Assembly: GCA_933207985.1 (NCBI GenBank)
Contig: OW240913.1
Location: 99,855,126-99,919,125, forward strand
Length of the DNA stretch: 64,000 bases
Source: Pelobates cultripes
Taxonomy: Eukaryota; Chordata; Amphibia; Anura; Pelobatidae
Reading direction: 5' to 3'
Positions 12,400 through 23,830 of the stretch are shown one piece after another; the stretch's first letter is position 1, and every line of letters begins with the position of its first letter. The position numbers were made by a program, and so were the translations under genes. The notes below the pieces were generated by a model, which saw nothing but the letters and a program-made list of their open reading frames with translations, made no database searches and was not told the DNA's origin.

Positions 12400-13275
12400 A
12401 ATGGGAACACATATCTTGAGAGAAGGAGGACTAATAAGTCTCCTTTGTTAAGAATGTTTGGTTTTGGTTTCTGTATGGGAGAGTGATCCTGAAAAAGAAT
12501 ATATTCATTATTTTGGAATGAATCTCCAGATGGCACCACTCGCCATCCAAAATCCATAACCTTTTCCCCAACACACATGATGCCTGCTGGAAATGCTCCC
12601 AACCAGGAGCTTCCCTAGCACATACATGGTGGCTCTGCCCAACTATCCAGAAATACTGGAATAATATAGTAAAAGTGATCAGGGATTCAATTGTAACAGG
12701 GATTCAATTGCCCCTTACCCCACAAGCACTGCTGTATATGATACTCCCACATCCCCTCCACAAAACACAACGAATTCTCCTCACGCAACATGTAACAGCT
12801 GCCAACCTGCTCATCTGTGTAAAATGAAAAAACCCAACCGCCCCATCGATCAGGGAATAATTCACCAGCATAGACACACTCAGGAACATAGAGGAAATTC
12901 ATGCCTCCATCACCCACAAACAGACTCTCTCCCAGGAAGTTTGGGAGCCCTGGGACACATTTATGACCAACAAATAACACAATTCTGTGCAACCGTGGTT
13001 GAAGGAACCACACACAGGATACACAAGACCCACAAAATGGGGACTGCGGAGTATAGCGCTCCCGATCCCCCACACCTCTTTTGTTGGTTGACCCCCACCC
13101 TCCACTATGTTCACAACTCACACTCTAACCTCCAAGACACATTGATGTCTGCACAAAACAAACAAGACAGATGGGCCAAGCCTTGCCCCCTGCTGATGCT
13201 GCTGTGACGATACAGGCACTGTTGTATCTACTTGCATATCGAATAAAGTATTTAAACCTAAAAAATAAAAAAAAA
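12400..13275 (+). pseudogene. L1-like non-LTR retrotransposon, 3' end of ORF2 and A-rich tail
   Basis: About 12535-12690 reads (in pieces) SPSKIHNLFP, HDACWKCSQPGASLAHTWWL and CPTIQKYWNNIVKVI. This is the diagnostic CWxC...HxWWxCPxIxxfW zinc-binding block near the C-terminus of vertebrate L1 ORF2. Further 3', frames contain 'LLTQHVTAANLLICVK' and 'TAPSIREII', a decayed form of the usual L1 tail. Stops and frame changes are frequent, and no RT or endonuclease domain remains, so the copy is 5'-truncated and dead. The piece ends with AATAAAG and an A-rich tail at about 13241-13275, which fixes plus orientation, antisense to SERPINI2. Confidence 0.75.
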
Positions 13276-14379
13276 GAGAGAATAGAATAGAAATTTTAGC
13301 ACTAGTACAATTTTAATAAAATGGCATTGACCAAGGAATGCAAGAGGGAAAGTTGTTCCCATTTCCTCCAAATCAATGTGTTTGTAAGTCAACCAATTAC
13401 AGAGCTAACAGGCAAGCCTCACTTTTCTCAAGACCAGCGTGGGAAATATTCCTATTACTAACCCTGTCAGTCATTTAAAAAGGCTGAGCATGTGCTTCCG
13501 ATGCACATTTATTGGCAGTTTTATTTCAGTTGATGAGATTTGACTGCTTGAATTTTGTCTGGCATTAGATCCTTTGGCCATTTGAAAGTCATGGATACAT
13601 ACATTAATCTGTTTAAAACAATGGCTAGAACTGGAGTGATTCAGAGGTTTTACCCATTTCTTGGTGTTTGCAAGATTAATTTCTATTTTTATCATTATTG
13701 TTATTATTATTATTATTATTTATTTTTAATGCATTACTGTTATAATGTATTGTAAAATATGGTAATAATAACATTTGTGGAGTATCCCTTTAAGGGATTT
13801 TTTTTTTTTTTTTATTAGATCTGAAATGTGTTTTTCAGATTGTACCTGTCAGTGTTCCCTGCTTTTGTATTTGGAGAAATACAATGTTCTATACTAGTAT
13901 TATGGAAATTGCATATTCTGATTCCAAGTCTAGATACAAGCACTTGGGGAAGATATAACATTGTGGAATAAAACTATTTGTTTTGCTATTAAGTCATTTA
14001 TCTCATGCTGCCAATCCCAATTTAATATCACAAGTTGCATAGTACATTGCAGAACGGGCTGTCAACACCTTCTGGATCCCAAATAATAGGTTCTATTAAA
14101 CTGCTATACCTGGAGCATACTAGCCTTGAAATAATAGCAGACTTCTGTAAAATGCCAACCATATAATAGCTTGGATATAATTATTAATATTTTGTTTTTC
14201 ACAGATTCTAAGCGGCATCCCTAAAATAAGAATAGCTTCAGTGACCAATGTAATGAAGCATTGTTCAACTGAGGCTAAAGAAAATGAGTGATAACTTTAC
14301 TTCTCACTGTCCATAGTTCTGGAAAGGAAGACCGACAATTAGGCTCAATTTGAGGTGAAGCACCCTGCACACACCTATC
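13276..14379. other. Intron 2 sequence without recognised features
   Basis: A/T-rich. A (TTA)n run lies at about 13697-13730. A partial MITE end ('ccctttaaggg') followed by poly-T lies near 13788-13817. Nothing coding is recognised. Confidence 0.5.
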
Positions 14380-14527
14380 TTAAAGGGGCACTATGGTCAC
14401 CAAAGCAACTTTAGCTTAATGAAGCAGTTTTGGTGTATAAATAATGCATCTGAAGTTTCACTGCTGAATTCACTGCCATTTAGGAGTTAAATCACTTTTG
14501 TTTCTATTTATGTATCCCTAACCACAC

Positions 14528-15015
14528 ATAGAAACATAGAAACATAGAATGTGACGGCAGATAAGAACCATTTGGCCCATCTAGTCTGCCCAATTTTCTA
14601 AAAACTTTCATTAGTCCCTAGCCTTATCTTATAGTTAGGATAGCCTTATGCCTATCCCATGCATGCTTAAACTCATTTACTGTGTTAACCTCTACCACTT
14701 CAGCTGGAAGGCTATTCCATGCATCCACTACCCTCTCAGTAAAGTAATACTTCCTGATATTATTTTTAAACCTTTGTCCCTCTAATTTAAGACTATGTCC
14801 TCTTGTTGTGGTAGTTTTTCTTCTTTTAAATATAGTCTCCTCCTTTACTGTGTTGATTCCCTTTATATATTTAAATGTTTCTATCATATCCCCCCTGTCT
14901 CGTCTTTCCTCCAAGCTATACATGTTAAGATCCTTTAACCTTTCCTGGTAAGTTTTATCCCGCAATCCATGAACCAGTTTAGTAGCCCTTCTCTGAACCC
15001 TCTCTAAGGTAACCT
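14528..15015 (-). pseudogene. CR1/L2-like non-LTR retrotransposon fragment (C-terminal RT tail)
   Basis: On the minus strand an open stretch at 14965-14624 (113 codons) reads SLEERRDRGDMIETFKYIKG, TTTTRGHSLKLEGQRF and RVVDAWNSLPAEVVEVNTVN. This resembles the C-terminal extension after the RT domain in CR1/L2-type elements ('R..RGD.I..yK', 'R...vv..WN.Lp..vv'). No RT catalytic box is present. The fragment ends with copies of 'acatagaa'. It sits between 'cctaaccacac' and 'ctctcctggctgtg', words that would be adjacent in the uninterrupted MITE. Confidence 0.65.
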
Positions 15016-15954
15016 CTCCTGGCTGTGCCTAACATAGCCTGCATGAAAATACAATGGTTTCCTTTTTAATCAGATGTAACTTACTTTAAAAGTTTTTTAT
15101 CTCCTGTTCTGTAAATTGAACTTGAATTACATACAGGAGGTTTCTACATGGTCTAGAACAGTGGTAGTCAACCTTTTTCCACTTACCGCCCACTAATGCA
15201 TCTTTCTTGATGGAAAAATTTCCTTACCGCCCACCAGTTTTCGCGCAAGCGCGGAATATTTTTTAGAAAGGAGGGTGTTTTAAAAAATACATAAATGAAC
15301 GTACATTTATCTTTTTATTTCTACTTTATGCATGTTTATAATGTTTTTAACTTTATAAAGTTTAATGAGGAAGCAATAAAGTAAATTGAACTTACCTTTA
15401 CTAGTGATTAATGAGATCCTTGAGGTTGATGCTGCGAGACTAAATATTTGATATCTGGTTCGATTTTCATAAGGAACAAGCGAAGGTCTCCTCTTTCAGT
15501 GATAATCGGAAGACTTCTTTGTTTGCTCATAAAATGATTTCTCATCTGTGCGTCAGCTCCCCTCCTCTCCCTCCTCAATTCCCCTTCCCACCTTTTTCCC
15601 CTTTTTTTCTATTTTTTAACCTTCCTTATAGCAATGCCCAGTAGGAAGGCTGAGCTAGGTAGCCCACTTACTATTATTAGTCAACAACAATTCTCTCCTT
15701 TTCCTTTTCTTTCCTTCTCCTTTTTTACAAGTACTCTACTCCTTCTTTCCTCTATACTAGAAGTACTCTACTCCTTCTTTCCCCTATACTAGAAGTACTC
15801 TACTCCTTCTTTCCCCTATACTAGAAGTACTCTACTCCTTCTACAAGTACTCTACTCCTTCTTTCTCCTATTCTACAAGTACTCTGCACCTTCTTTCTTC
15901 TATTCTACAAGTACTCTGCACCTTCTTTCTTCTATTCTACAAGTACTCTGCTCA

Positions 15955-16310
15955 CAACACATACACACACACACACACGCTCACATTGAAACACATACAC
16001 ACAAATATACACATACTCACACATGCACTTACAGACACTCACACATGCACAGACAGACCCACAGACACACACACACTTACTGACACACACATACACTTAC
16101 AGACAGACACATACACTTACAGACAGACACATACACTTACAGACAGACACATACACTTACAGACACAGACACACACATACACTTACAGACACAGACACAC
16201 ACATACACTTACAGACACAGACACACACATACACTTACAGACACACACACATACACTTACAGACACACACACATACACACACACACACATACACTTAGAG
16301 ACAAACACAT
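15955..16310. repeat. CA-rich minisatellite
   Basis: Repeats of 'acacttacagacacagac' with variants of about 20 and 26 bp, plus simple (CA)n. The Thr/His-repeat frames across it are artefacts of the repeat. Confidence 0.8.
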
Positions 16311-16413
16311 GTACACACAAATTATTAATATTAAATATCCACCCAGCCTCCCTACCTGGAGAGCTGGTGTGGATCTGTCCCTGGGGTCCAGTGGGGCTTC
16401 ACTTAGGCGGGCG

Positions 16414-16586
16414 GCTAATCAGACGCAGCGAGGGAGCTCTAACCTCTCTGCTCTGCTCCCTCGCGGACTGTCTACGGATGCCGGGAGCCGGAATATGACA
16501 TCATATTCCGGCTCCCGCGGCATCAGCAAACATCGCGCGAGGGAGCAGAGCAGAGAGGTTAGAGCTCCCTCGCCGCGACTGATTAG
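16414..16586. repeat. 173-bp GC-rich palindrome inside the hAT element
   Basis: The left arm 'gctctaacctctctgctctg' plus flanks is mirrored by 'cagagcagagaggttagagc'. The outer parts 'ctaatcag' and 'ctgattag' also pair. The centre is 'gagccggaatatgacatcat' paired with 'atattccggctc'. The transcript could form a long hairpin. Confidence 0.85.
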
Positions 16587-17055
16587 AACGCTGCCATGCC
16601 GGGGGGTCCAGAAGGTGGCCTGGCAGGAGGGAGCGCTTCCTCCTGCCGGTCACTGAAGACTTGCGCATGCAGAGCCGCTCGCGCCCGCCCAAAAGGAGAA
16701 ATCCTCTTAAAAAGAGGATTTAGCCTCAGAAATCCCTACCGCCCACCTGGAATCCTAAAACGCCTACTAGTGGGCGGTAGGGACCAGGTTGACGACCCAT
16801 GGTCTAGAACAAGAGATAAGAAATTCTAAATTAAACATATTTTACAATAAAGGAAGTGTAAACATTAGATGACTCTTTAGTTTAGGAAGGCTGTGTTTGT
16901 CTGGGGGTTTTGAATAGGGCTGCATATTGCATAAACAAAGGGATTTAACTCCTAAATGGCAGAGAATTGAGCAGCGACACTGCAGGGACATGATCTAAAC
17001 ACCAAAACTGCTTCATTAAGCTAAAGTTGTTTTGGTGACTGTAGTGTCTTTTTAA

Positions 17056-17979
17056 AAATGCATAAACCTATTTCACTCTGCAGAAGCAGCTGAGTATGGT
17101 CTACATTAACTTGATAAGTGCCAGTCACCAATGCTAACCACTGAATATCAACAAGAAACTACTGCTGAATATGAGCAAGTAAACAAAACAAAAATAGCCC
17201 ACCAACAACCTACATATTCATAAAGATATTTCTAGGAATAGAAATTTATATCATATTCCCATATCACTCTTTTCTTTTGAATATCTTTAAATAAAAAAGA
17301 AAAAGATATTCCTGCTTTGAACAGTTAACTCCAAATTTATACACAGAGGCCCACAGCATGTATTAATGATTAGCTGTAACCGTGAGAAGGGAGCATGTGA
17401 TTGCCCAAACTCTGTTTATTTTGCTGACTTGTGATACATGGAAAACACCTTTTGGTTCCGGAGATGATAATCCCACAGTTTATTTTTAATGTACCGTGAG
17501 AAAAAATATACACACAACAGATGTACCCTATGCACCTATAAATGTGTAGAGTTACAGCATTTAATTATCCTGACACAGACTTCAAGAATTAATAAAGAAC
17601 ACTCTTGGATCAAAGTACTTACATATTCCCTTCAGTGGCAATGACATGTCAGGACTATAAACATGACAAGGGATTTGTCTAATAGTGGCCCTGAAGGCAA
17701 GTTTGCCTCTTCTCCATTTTTTTTTTTGCAAGACATGTATGAATACCGGGCAGGGCTTAAAAGTGCTGCCTGGTGGTATGGGGAATTCGTAGACTCCCTG
17801 CGTATAACTAATTAGCTAATTATGGTGGTTCCCGTGGGATCCCACTTGTGATTAACAAATTAATTTCTCACCACAAGGACAAAAATTCAGCATCTCAGCC
17901 CAAGCAGAATGTGGAATTTATAAGCATCAGGAAATATAAATCTTTTTTAGTCTTTTTTCAGACCATATTACTATGTATC
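17056..17979. other. Intron 2 sequence without recognised features
   Basis: Moderately A/T-rich, apparently unique sequence. I see no exon, element end or RNA gene. Confidence 0.5.
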
Positions 17980-18174
17980 TGTATTTAGCTTAATGAAGCA
18001 GTTTTGGTGCATAGATCATGTCCTGCATTTTTACTGCTCAATTTTCTGTGAGCTAAATCACTTTATTTATGCCACCCTAGTCACCCCTCCCTGCATGTGA
18101 TTTGCATAGTTTTGCAAAACACTTCCTGTAAAAAGAGATCTAATGTTTACACTTCTTTTAAAGCACAGTTTGCT
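17980..18174. repeat. Truncated copy of the 14380/52630 MITE family
   Basis: 'agcttaatgaagcagttttg' followed by 'actgctcaattttctgt' matches the left part of the family at 14405 and 52672. The copy lacks its TTAA end and runs into another TTAA-starting repeat at 18174. Confidence 0.6.
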
Positions 18175-18963
18175 TAACCCCTTCAGGACAGAGTCAATAG
18201 TGCATGTTCTGATCAAAACAAAGCGTAAACAAAAACTGGAATTTGCGCTAAATTTCTGTTCAACCGTAATTCCCAGCTGTCACATTAAGTGCACCCACAC
18301 TTATTATATATCATTTTGTTCAGGAGAAACAGGGCTTTAATTTATCATTAACTATTCATATATGGAACATAATTTATTAAAAAAAAAATTGAGAAAATTA
18401 GATTTTTTTTAAAAAAATTTGAATTTCCGTCTGACATTTTAGCTGTGAATGTCATAATACTGTTAGGTTTACTGCAAAAAAATGCACATATTTGTAATCA
18501 GCGATGTCTCACTAGTATAACAGTACAGGTTTTATGGTGTTTTGGAAAGTTACAGGGTCAAATATAGAATGTTCCATTTTCACATTGAAATTTGCCAGAT
18601 TAGTAATGTTACCTTTGAGACGGTGTGGTAGCCCAGGAATGAGAATTACCCCCATAATGGCATACCATTTGAAAAAGTAGACAACCCAAGGTATTGAAAG
18701 TGGGGTATGTTTAGTCTTTTTTAGTAGCCACTTAGTCACAAACACTGGCCAAAGTTAGCGTTCATATTTGTTTTTGTGTGAAAAAAGCAAAAAACTAATA
18801 TTTGGCCAGTGTTTGTGACTAAGTGGCTACTAAGAAAGACTGGACATACCCCACTTGCAATACCTTGGGTTGTCTCCTTTTGCAAATGGTATGCCATCAT
18901 GGGGGTAATTCTCATTCCTGGGCTACCATACACTCTCAAAGACACATAACCAATCTGGCAAAT
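18174..18963. repeat. TTAA-starting repeat containing a 375-bp palindrome
   Basis: Starts TTAACCCCTTCAGGACAG at 18174. From 18589 to 18757 the sequence ('ttgccagatt', 'gtggtagcccaggaatgaga', 'cacttagtcacaaacactgg') is mirrored with few mismatches by 18794-18963 ('ccagtgtttgtgactaagtg', 'tctcattcctgggctacc', 'aatctggcaa'). A spacer of about 36 bp separates arms of about 170 bp. Open frames across the arms are mirror images and not genes. Confidence 0.75.
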
Positions 18964-19826
18964 GTCGTCACGAATCGGATCGGAATTTCATTAATTCGAA
19001 TGAAATTCCGATCCAAGCAAAGTCCCGAATTGCATCCTAACATGAATGGAGAAACTGTTCTCATTCTGTTAGGACGAAATTTGGTAGTTTCCCCCGTGTT
19101 CTGTCTAAAATGACAGAACGTTCGGGAATACTTACAGGAAGCATTGCAAGATCATGGAGGAAAGGTAAGAATTGTGGGAAAAATTTTCTGACCACAGGAA
19201 ACGGAGCACACTTTGCTCCTCCACTGGTCATGGCTGGTCAGGCATAGGAAACCTCCATAAGACAAATAGCCCCTACTTTGTCTTATGTTTTAAAGAAAAC
19301 TAAAGCATAGAGGAAGAAATGAAAAACATATCCTGACAGAGGGAGAGAAGAGGAATCAATTGGGGAAAGATAAGTTCGACATGACAGTGCTGCTTAAATT
19401 TTAAATACCACTGTTTATAACAAACATTACCTAGCATCTGCTGGAAACCGCTTCCTGCCTCCACTACTGTCAACAGAGAGCCGGAAGCTTCTAGCCAAGC
19501 CAGCTCATTGGCTGAGTGTGTCAGCTCAACCTCTCTGTAAGAAGTTGTCAAGTTAGGGAGCGGAGTTCAGCAGATGTCAGATAAGAAGTTAATCCATTCT
19601 AAAATGGTTTGACTATTTAGAATATGGGAAGCCAGGGCAGTCCTGGCACCATAACCACTACTGAGCTGCTGTGGTTATGATGTTTGGCGTGTTCCTCTAA
19701 AGTGTAATAATGTATTCTTACTCTGAATATCCTTACATGGCATTCAGGCAGGTCAACCAATATTTTTATCTATGCATTGCCTTTTCATCTATTCATTTCC
19801 TTCCTGGATGTATATTGACTGATCTA

Positions 19827-20025
19827 TTAAAAGGGACACAGCTCATTGAAGTGGTCTGGGTGCAATGTCCCATCACCCCTAACCCTGAGCATGGCAGTTT
19901 TTTAAACTGCAATAATTACCTGCTGGGGTTAACTCCTCCTCTTGTGGCTGTCTACTTGACAAAAGGGGTAAGCTATAGTGCCAGTAAAAGGAGTTTGATT
20001 TCCTGGCACTATAGTTTCCCTTTAA
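19827..20025. mobile_element. TTAA-bounded MITE, 199 bp
   Basis: TTAA at 19827 and 20022. The right end 'cctggcactatagtttccct' then TTAA is the complement of the left end of the family at 41573. 'gaagtggtctgggtgc' also matches that element. The left arm is diverged. Confidence 0.6.
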
Positions 20026-20734
20026 TAATATTTAAACAGTCACTGTGAGCCCAGCATGGCCACGTCCATGTTAAAAACTATTTGATCCGTGGGTGCTATC
20101 TACAGCAACATTTAGGGGTGTGTAGTTCTCTTGACAATAACATTCAAGTTTTTGGAATACAGATACTGATGTGTGTAAATGATGTTTCAGGTGATAGAGT
20201 CACCCTAACCTGCACAGCTCAAATTCACATTCTCGAGTAGAACAAACAGTTAGCTATATTGTTGGAGCTTTGCTGCTCCTACAATTTTGAGTTCTTTGCC
20301 ATTTTACTCAAAGAGGACCCATCGTTGGTGTTCTCCAAAAAAGAAAACCAAAAATGTTCAAATCTAACCTATATCTGTTAGGGATTAGCAACATGTTTCT
20401 CCCATTTAAAATTAGTTTTAATGTATTATCTTTCAAATTTCTCTCATGTACCCTTGCATATTGAACCCCACAGGGTAAAAGTGCTTTATAAATAGATTAT
20501 TCTTAGATTTAATAGCCATATATTAACTTCCTCTATATACAATTGTATTGTGTATAATAATTACTTGTCTGCGGCTTCTCAGTTTTGATTGTTTAGACAA
20601 TTGCATGCAGTAATTTGGTGCTCAAAACTTTGGTGCTCAAAGAGTAAAACTTTCCTACGCCATAGTATCGGAAACTGCAAACTAAATAGTCAATTAGAAA
20701 ACATCATTTTAGTTCAGCAGAATGGATAGATTAC

Positions 20735-20965
20735 CATTTGTTTGCATTTCTACCCAAGCACTTATTGTTTCAGCAGATGCCTTTGCATCTTGAAAATTCA
20801 CCGACTTTATTGCACTCTTGAAGAATTTCTTGTTGCTATGGAGATACTTTTCCTTCACGCGGAATCCTTCTTGAAGGTAGAGGGCATTCACAAGATTAAA
20901 TGTAAATTCTTTATTTTCCTCCGAGATGACTGCATGAAGAGGCTGTAGCCCAGGAAACTCTTCAC
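20735..20965 (-). CDS. SERPINI2: SERPINI2 coding exon 2
   Basis: 231-bp exon, minus strand. The acceptor (...ttctctag) precedes 20965 and the donor (gtaatc) begins at 20734. It enters and leaves in phase 1. The 77 codons include EEFPGLQPLHAVISEENKEF, TFNLVNALYLQEGFRVKEKY and FQDAKASAETISAWVEMQTN. The combination 'NALYLQEGF.VKE.YLH', then 'FFKSAIK' and 'FQDAKA.AE.IS.WVE', is characteristic of SERPINI2 (pancpin) and is the strongest evidence for the gene name. This covers serpin helices C to F. The frame is intact. Its introns are 17.5 kb and 20.1 kb, both filled with repeats. Confidence 0.92.
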
Positions 20966-22659
20966 CTAGAGAAAATGATTTGTGTTTTAGTGGCTTTTAA
21001 TGATCGGAATAAACATAACGAAGGTGTAGAACGCAATTTTCCAATATTACACGAGGAAGAGAATTTGATTGCAGTTGCTCACCTTGACACAACACATTTT
21101 AAGTAAGATTTATCTAGATTTTGCTCTAGTTACTCTTTGCAATATAGAAAAAAAATAATCACAAACAATTATTTTGGTGCTTAAAGATAATTGTTTCCAT
21201 TTATACTACCAAAGGACTAAGCGTTTTTCTTATTTACTTAAAGGTAGGAAAAAAGGTGTTATTTAAGATGTTATATACAATTATTTTTAGAAATGTGTCA
21301 TTTTAGTAAACATATTCTGCAGAAACCCACAAAGTGTTACAAGGTTACAGTGAAACATTCCCATGTTTGGTGATATAGCTGTCATGCATTATTTTGTCAA
21401 AGTATCCAATTTACAGGCCAAAATAATGTTTTTCATGCTCAACTTGTACTTCTTTCTTGGAGCTCAGAGTATTTAGGTATGACAACTGTTCCACTAGCTG
21501 GATGTCGTGACCATTGCCATAAGTTGTTTCCATATATAATGTTACCAGTGCGTATTGTGTACTAAGTAGCGTTAGAGACAATACATTATTGAGTCCTGTG
21601 AATACAGTCATAAGAAACACAAACTATGGTGAAGTTTTAGGTATGAGGTCATCATCCCAACTGCACAGGAATGCTGTCTGGATAACTGAATTCCATACTT
21701 TAGAAGAGACCCTGCAGCTTTGAAAGGTTACTCAATCAAAATCAGTGTTTGTGGTCAGAGTTCTCTTTACCCAAAGCCGATCCTGGGTGGGTGCAAAGTG
21801 CCCGGCTCTCTGTAGATGGAGGCGGATGGACAGGCGTGCAGCGCTAGGCTTAGCCCTATCATGTTAGGTCCCATCCCTCGTTAGGCTCTGCCCCTTTAGG
21901 TGTTGTGAACGGGCGCAAAGCTGGAAGTTCAAATATCCAAAAATAAGTCCTGTGCACAAACTCCCACTACTCCTGGGCGGCAGCAATGACCACAGTATAC
22001 AGTTTTTTTAGTATCACAATAATAGCCATTCAAGTTTAAGTACCTGCCACGTCAAGGCAAAAACTCTTAGGTGAGTCCTACACCAACAATTTACCTTGCT
22101 GCTTTTGGCCAAAAGATAAAATGTCTAATGAGATGGAGAGGGGTATTTTTCTAAACCCCTACACACTTATTATCCCTTAATAGGGAACACATGGGGTGTT
22201 CCTAATAGTGACCTAACATTACACACCTTGCTAATCCGCCTTTATCTAGCAGAGCACCTGGGAGCTTTGCACCCACCAGAATCAGCCCTCCTAGTATCCC
22301 ACATTATATTCCTCCCCCCCTATCCCCCATCCTGATAAAAAATAAAGATTTAAGCCCCCAAAAAACTTACCTGTGATCCTGCATTGAGGTTAAGTTCTCC
22401 CTCCAGTCTGATTCTCCTCAGGCTGCGCTGAGGAAAGGGCTCGGTCAGCACAGTGGGGGTGGGGGGGGGGAACATGCCACCATTGGTTGTCTGTAGCCTG
22501 CATTCTATGCGTATCAATGACAGATGTCCAATATGGAATAGTGAGCCCAGAACTCAAATCACCAAAGTGTTCATGGTACTTGGAGTAACCCTTTAGAGGG
22601 ACCCTCCACAGCCCAAATACAAAGTAAATTTAAAGAATCACTGTTTAGTAGATATACTA
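20966..22659. other. SERPINI2 intron 1, proximal part
   Basis: Mostly unassigned sequence. 21780-22450 is a GC-richer patch with text such as 'gcccggctctctgtag' that looks repeat-derived, without clear ends. No exon is seen. Confidence 0.4.
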
Positions 22660-23172
22660 TGTAGCGGACCACGAGTAACTCAACTGGTTACCTCCACTAA
22701 TTCCTTCCTTCAGCCACTCTGGAAACATTAAAGCATACAGACATCCATTCCCCCAATAACCAGATGAAACATAGTCCTGGGAGTCAACTGAGGTTTATTG
22801 GAAGACACACGGTTTTTATGCACAGACCCCTACATGGGGTCTCCCATACAATAATACAGGGATTTTCCTCCCAGGATCCTCTACAGAAAAATACACAATA
22901 TTCTAAAACACTCTGAATATACATTTTCAAAATGGGCTAATTTGATTGCAAAGGAGGTCAGAGCTTACAATCAAAATTCATCTTTGAAGCTGGGACCCCA
23001 ACTGAGTCACTCTGCGAGGTGTGAGAAGTCACACACAAGTAGCTTGGAAGTCTGTCTTCATTATAAACTAACTCTCTCACTTGCCATATGTCCTGATTTC
23101 CTTCTAGATAAGGTGTCCTTTGATATGAATAGTCATCAGCCCTCAAGAAAACCCCTGTGCTCTAGTATCATA
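22660..23172 (+). repeat. LTR fragment related to the solo LTR at 49472
   Basis: Starts TGTAGCGGACC, like the 49472 LTR (TGTAGCGGAGA). It then shares 'ggagtcaactga', a 'tttatgca' block and 'tctcccat...acaggg'. No 3' end or target duplication was found. A TTAA element begins right at its right boundary. Confidence 0.5.
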
Positions 23173-23700
23173 TTAAAGAGACACTAACACTTACTCACAG
23201 ATTAATAACTAAGCCTCATTTCTTTTACGTTCAGAATGGGACAAGCACAATCCTCTAATCAAGCCCAAACATGATTTGTGAACAAGGAAAAAAAAAAAAA
23301 AATATGAATGAGTAGTAGTTCTGCCACAAACCCTAAATGAAAACTTGCATGCATTAAATTGTATATTTTTTCATTTGGGGTATATCTAAAAGCAGCTTGC
23401 AAAAACTGCCTGTTTCTTATCTAATGCCTTTGTAAAGCATCCCCTTCAAACCCTGCCTACACTTTGTGTCTGACCAATCACAGACTTTCCAATGCAACTC
23501 GATGAGAAGTCATTGCAAACCAGGAAGTAACAGGACCTGTTTGCTTAAAAAGTCAGGGGTGTAACCAGGATAATGTATAAAAATGTCAATTTCTATTAAA
23601 ATCGGCACTTTTTCCAAAATGAAAACAAAATAGGACACACTCTTCACACAAAGATTTTTAGCTAGCTAAAGTGATCTAGGGGTCTGTAGTGTCCCTTTAA
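23173..23700. mobile_element. TTAA-bounded MITE, 528 bp
   Basis: TTAAAGAGACACTA at 23173 and TAGTGTCCCTTTAA ending at 23700 are inverted ends, with TTAA at both. The interior ('caggaagtaacaggacctgt', 'gaaaacaaaataggacacac') is the complement of parts of the 58319 element, so the two are relatives in opposite orientation. Confidence 0.75.
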
Positions 23701-23830
23701 AGGGATTCTCTAGTGCCAGGAAAACAAACCTGTTTTCCTGGCACTGCAGAATCCTGGAGTCCCCCTCCCTCATGCCGCCCCCCTCCCATGGTGCTGAAGG
23801 GGTTAAAACCCTTTCAGTCACTTACCTGAA
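23697..23830. mobile_element. Truncated TTAA MITE sharing its TTAA with the preceding element
   Basis: TTAAAGGGATTCTCTAGTGC at 23697 matches the left end of the 41573 family, including the adjacent inverted 'gccaggaaaac'/'gttttcctggc' hairpin and the 'aaggggttaaa' block. The right half is missing. The left TTAA is shared with the right TTAA of the 23173 element. Confidence 0.6.

Larger units (their letters stand above)
15159..16801. mobile_element. Non-autonomous hAT element, 1643 bp, perfect 8-bp TSD
   Basis: Left end CAGTGGTAGTCAACC. The complement of the right end is CATGGGTCGTCAACC, and both are followed by a shared 'taccgcccacta' block. The 8-bp target duplication GTCTAGAA is at 15151-15158 and 16802-16809. 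Inside are tandem copies of a roughly 30-bp unit with 'gtactctactccttcttt' (15728-15950), a CA-rich minisatellite (15955-16310) and a long palindrome (16414-16586). No transposase remains. Confidence 0.85.
14380..17055. mobile_element. TTAA-bounded MITE split by two later insertions
   Basis: The left end TTAAAGGGGCACTATGGTCA (14380) and the right end 'ttggtgactgtagtgtcttt' followed by TTAA (17052-17055) are inverted copies. The inner arms match too: 'agcttaatgaagcagttttg' near 14411 against 'aaaactgcttcattaagct' near 17003. A full-length relative without these insertions lies at 52630-53208 (579 bp). Here the element is interrupted by a CR1/L2-like fragment (14528-15015) and a hAT element (15159-16801). 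Confidence 0.8.

Noticed and set aside
15986..16498. 170-codon plus-strand frame rich in Thr/His/Asp
   Set aside because: Minisatellite inside the 15159-16801 hAT element.
18512..19113. Paired open frames on opposite strands with similar wording
   Set aside because: They are the two arms of the palindrome at 18589-18963, not two genes.
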